7,103 bases of DNA from Gammaproteobacteria bacterium. Its GTDB lineage: Bacteria > Pseudomonadota > Gammaproteobacteria > DRJJ01. Location of the stretch: NCBI GenBank assembly GCA_011052255.1, contig DRJJ01000228.1, positions 1 through 7,103 of the forward strand, given 5' to 3'. The notes under the pieces were generated by a model. The model saw nothing but the letters and a program-made list of their open reading frames with translations. It was not told the origin of the DNA and did no database searches. Below, in pieces: positions 6,107-7,103 of the stretch (positions are counted from its first letter, which is position 1; each line of letters begins with the position of its first letter). The position numbers and the translations under genes were made by a program.

Positions 6107-6769
6107 TTATAGTGAAAAAACCTGCGGGTAAACAGCATTCTGCAATGCGGGCAGGTCCGTTTCGAATAGCGTTTCACTTTGCCACTCCTGATCCGATAGC
6201 CGCTGAATCAGCTGTGCTTCCATAACAGGAGGCTCGCCGGTGATGACAAACAGTCGGCCACCCTTGTTCAGACAGCGTTTGAGCGCTTCCGGCAGGACGG
6301 GCAGAGAGCCGGTAACTGCGATGGCATCAAAACTGCCATCCTGATCCCAGCCACTGGCCGCATCACCGATGCGGAATTGAATATTTTCGTAGCCCATGCC
6401 GGTGAGTAACTGTTGCGCGCGTTGGCTGAATTCAGGCACGATCTCGACGCTGACAACTTCGCTACCCAGCCTGGCCAGACAGGCAGTCAGGAAACCGCTG
6501 CCGGTACCAATTTCCAGGATACGTTCAAGTGGCTGGATGGCCAGACTTTGCAGGATGCGCCCCTCGGTTTTGGGCGCCATCATGACTTCATCCTGCCCCA
6601 GTGGTATTTCGAGGTCCGAAAAGGCCAGGTTGTGGTACTTTTCCGGTACGAATCGCTCGCGTGGTACGGATGCAAGCAGCTCCAGTATTTGTGGGTCAAG
6701 TACGTCCCAGGTACGGATCTGTTGCTCAATCATGTTGTATCGTGCCAGTTCGGTATTTACTTCAATCAT
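6107..6769 (-). CDS. Protein-L-isoaspartate O-methyltransferase-like protein (divergent active site)
   Basis: This 220-residue cytoplasmic protein belongs by fold to the PCMT family, SAM-dependent methyltransferases that repair isoaspartyl residues. The SAM-binding motif I is clear: LEIGTGSGF at residues 85-93, with the acidic motif VSVEIVPEF at 106-114, IGDAASGW at 134-141 and FDAIAVTGSLP at 147-157. The family N-terminus is present too (RYNMIEQQIRTWDVLD). Where Pcm enzymes normally carry a GQTISQP-like segment with the key serine, this protein has GQDEVMMAPKTEGR (58-71), with no serine. The usual TAAP near FDAI is TGSLP. It is thus likely a paralogue with altered or lost isoaspartate specificity, so I give no pcm symbol. 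It is the first gene of the minus-strand operon leading to tolC. The ATG at 6769 is preceded by GGAA about 10 bases upstream. Confidence 0.85.
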   Translation of the reverse strand: MIEVNTELARYNMIEQQIRTWDVLDPQILELLASVPRERFVPEKYHNLAFSDLEIPLGQDEVMMAPKTEGRILQSLAIQPLERILEIGTGSGFLTACLARLGSEVVSVEIVPEFSQRAQQLLTGMGYENIQFRIGDAASGWDQDGSFDAIAVTGSLPVLPEALKRCLNKGGRLFVITGEPPVMEAQLIQRLSDQEWQSETLFETDLPALQNAVYPQVFSL

Positions 6770-6845
6770 GGTCTTGTTCCAGCTTAATTCCTGTTAGTAC
6801 CCAAGTGCGCAGGTGTGGTTGAGCGAGCCATTTGTAACATATTGA

Positions 6846-6851
6846 ATTATA
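6846..6851 (-). promoter_or_regulatory. Probable -10 box for the methyltransferase-rhodanese-tolC-hemerythrin operon
   Basis: Read on the minus strand this is a perfect TATAAT. Transcription would start near 6838-6840, giving a leader of about 70 bases before the ATG at 6769. No good -35 box is found 16-18 bases upstream, which may mean an activator is needed or the match is chance in this AT-rich spot. It is the only strong candidate in front of the operon. Confidence 0.45.
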
Positions 6852-6989
6852 TGTGATTACTGAAATTAGACTGACTTTGTCCGGCGTAGGCCTGCCACCA
6901 TTCCCGTCTGTGCCACACAGGGTAAGGGGTTTGTCCTGCGCTGGCAAGTGTTCAGCGGTCAGTTTCGAGGCCTGTTGAGCTCGCTTGTC

Positions 6990-7017
6990 TTGCATTGCAG
7001 ATGAAATGCGATATAGT
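6990..7017 (+). promoter_or_regulatory. Probable sigma-70 promoter for the thiamine riboswitch transcript
   Basis: TATAGT at 7012-7017 matches the -10 consensus at 5 of 6, and TTGCAT at 6990-6995 is a modest -35 at 16 bases. Predicted initiation near 7023-7025 falls just before the riboswitch aptamer begins, which supports the assignment. Confidence 0.55.
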
Positions 7018-7026
7018 CAACTTTTG

Positions 7027-7103
7027 CTAGGGGTGCTACGACAGGGGTTTTACGACACTGGCGGGGCTGAGATATACCCTTTATAACCTGATCCGGGTAA
7101 TAC
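7027..7103 (+). promoter_or_regulatory. TPP riboswitch (THI-box) aptamer, cut by the window end
   Basis: This is the leader of a thiamine gene, in which thiamine diphosphate binding shuts down expression. Conserved parts occur in order: GGGGTGC at 7030-7036, CTGAGA at 7067-7072, TACCC at 7075-7079 and ACCTGATCCGGGTAATAC at 7086-7103. GGGT (7031-7034) pairs with ACCC (7076-7079) as stem P2. Stem P3 can form from 7035-7044 and 7058-7067 with two A-G mismatches and a 13-base loop, larger than in E. coli thiM. The 3' strands of P5 and P1 and the expression platform lie outside the window. The downstream gene is not visible; thiC is the usual neighbour of such leaders and is my guess. Confidence 0.93.

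Noticed and set aside
6762..6995. 77-codon open frame on the minus strand upstream of the methyltransferase-like gene
   Set aside because: It overlaps the predicted operon promoter and the methyltransferase start, has no recognisable domain and its composition is not protein-like. It is more likely leader DNA.
1..7103. Mobile element, CRISPR array, phage or toxin-antitoxin system
   Set aside because: No transposase, regular repeats, attachment sites or toxin-like small genes were seen; all genes are conserved chromosomal functions in tight order.

Overview
The window looks like a chromosomal, housekeeping stretch from a gammaproteobacterium. All eight protein genes are cell-envelope or metabolic genes that resemble Escherichia coli or Pseudomonas-type proteins. 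The lineage cannot be fixed further from the sequence alone. I see no mobile element, CRISPR array, tRNA or rRNA.

Layout. Positions 1-363 hold the 3' end of the ADP-heptose synthase gene hldE. After a 211-base gap with unusual predicted RNA structure comes hldD (575-1528), which epimerises ADP-heptose. Convergent to it lies lpxL (1572-2501, minus), a late acyltransferase of lipid A. Divergent from lpxL across a 131-base promoter region is waaA (2633-3916), the Kdo transferase. These four genes supply the lipid A, Kdo and heptose parts of the LPS inner core, and together they form an LPS core island.

The next four genes are on the minus strand and read 6769 down to 3904: a protein-L-isoaspartate methyltransferase-like protein, a single-domain rhodanese, a TolC-family outer-membrane channel and a hemerythrin-like diiron protein. 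The rhodanese-tolC and tolC-hemerythrin junctions are 1 and 0 bases, so the last three genes are almost certainly co-translated. The last gene overlaps the 3' end of waaA by 13 bases on the opposite strand. Upstream of this operon, on the plus strand, a promoter and a TPP (THI-box) riboswitch run off the window end. They presumably control a thiamine gene such as thiC just outside.

The most interesting points are three. The first is the folded leader between hldE and hldD: a 12+4 bp hairpin, a possible 7-8 bp pseudoknot with its loop, and a second hairpin. The second is the methyltransferase-like protein, which lacks the usual isoaspartate-repair active-site motif although its SAM-binding motif is intact. 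The third is the tight grouping of TolC with a rhodanese and a diiron hemerythrin protein. No clearly new multi-gene system is visible; most of the window is conserved core genome.
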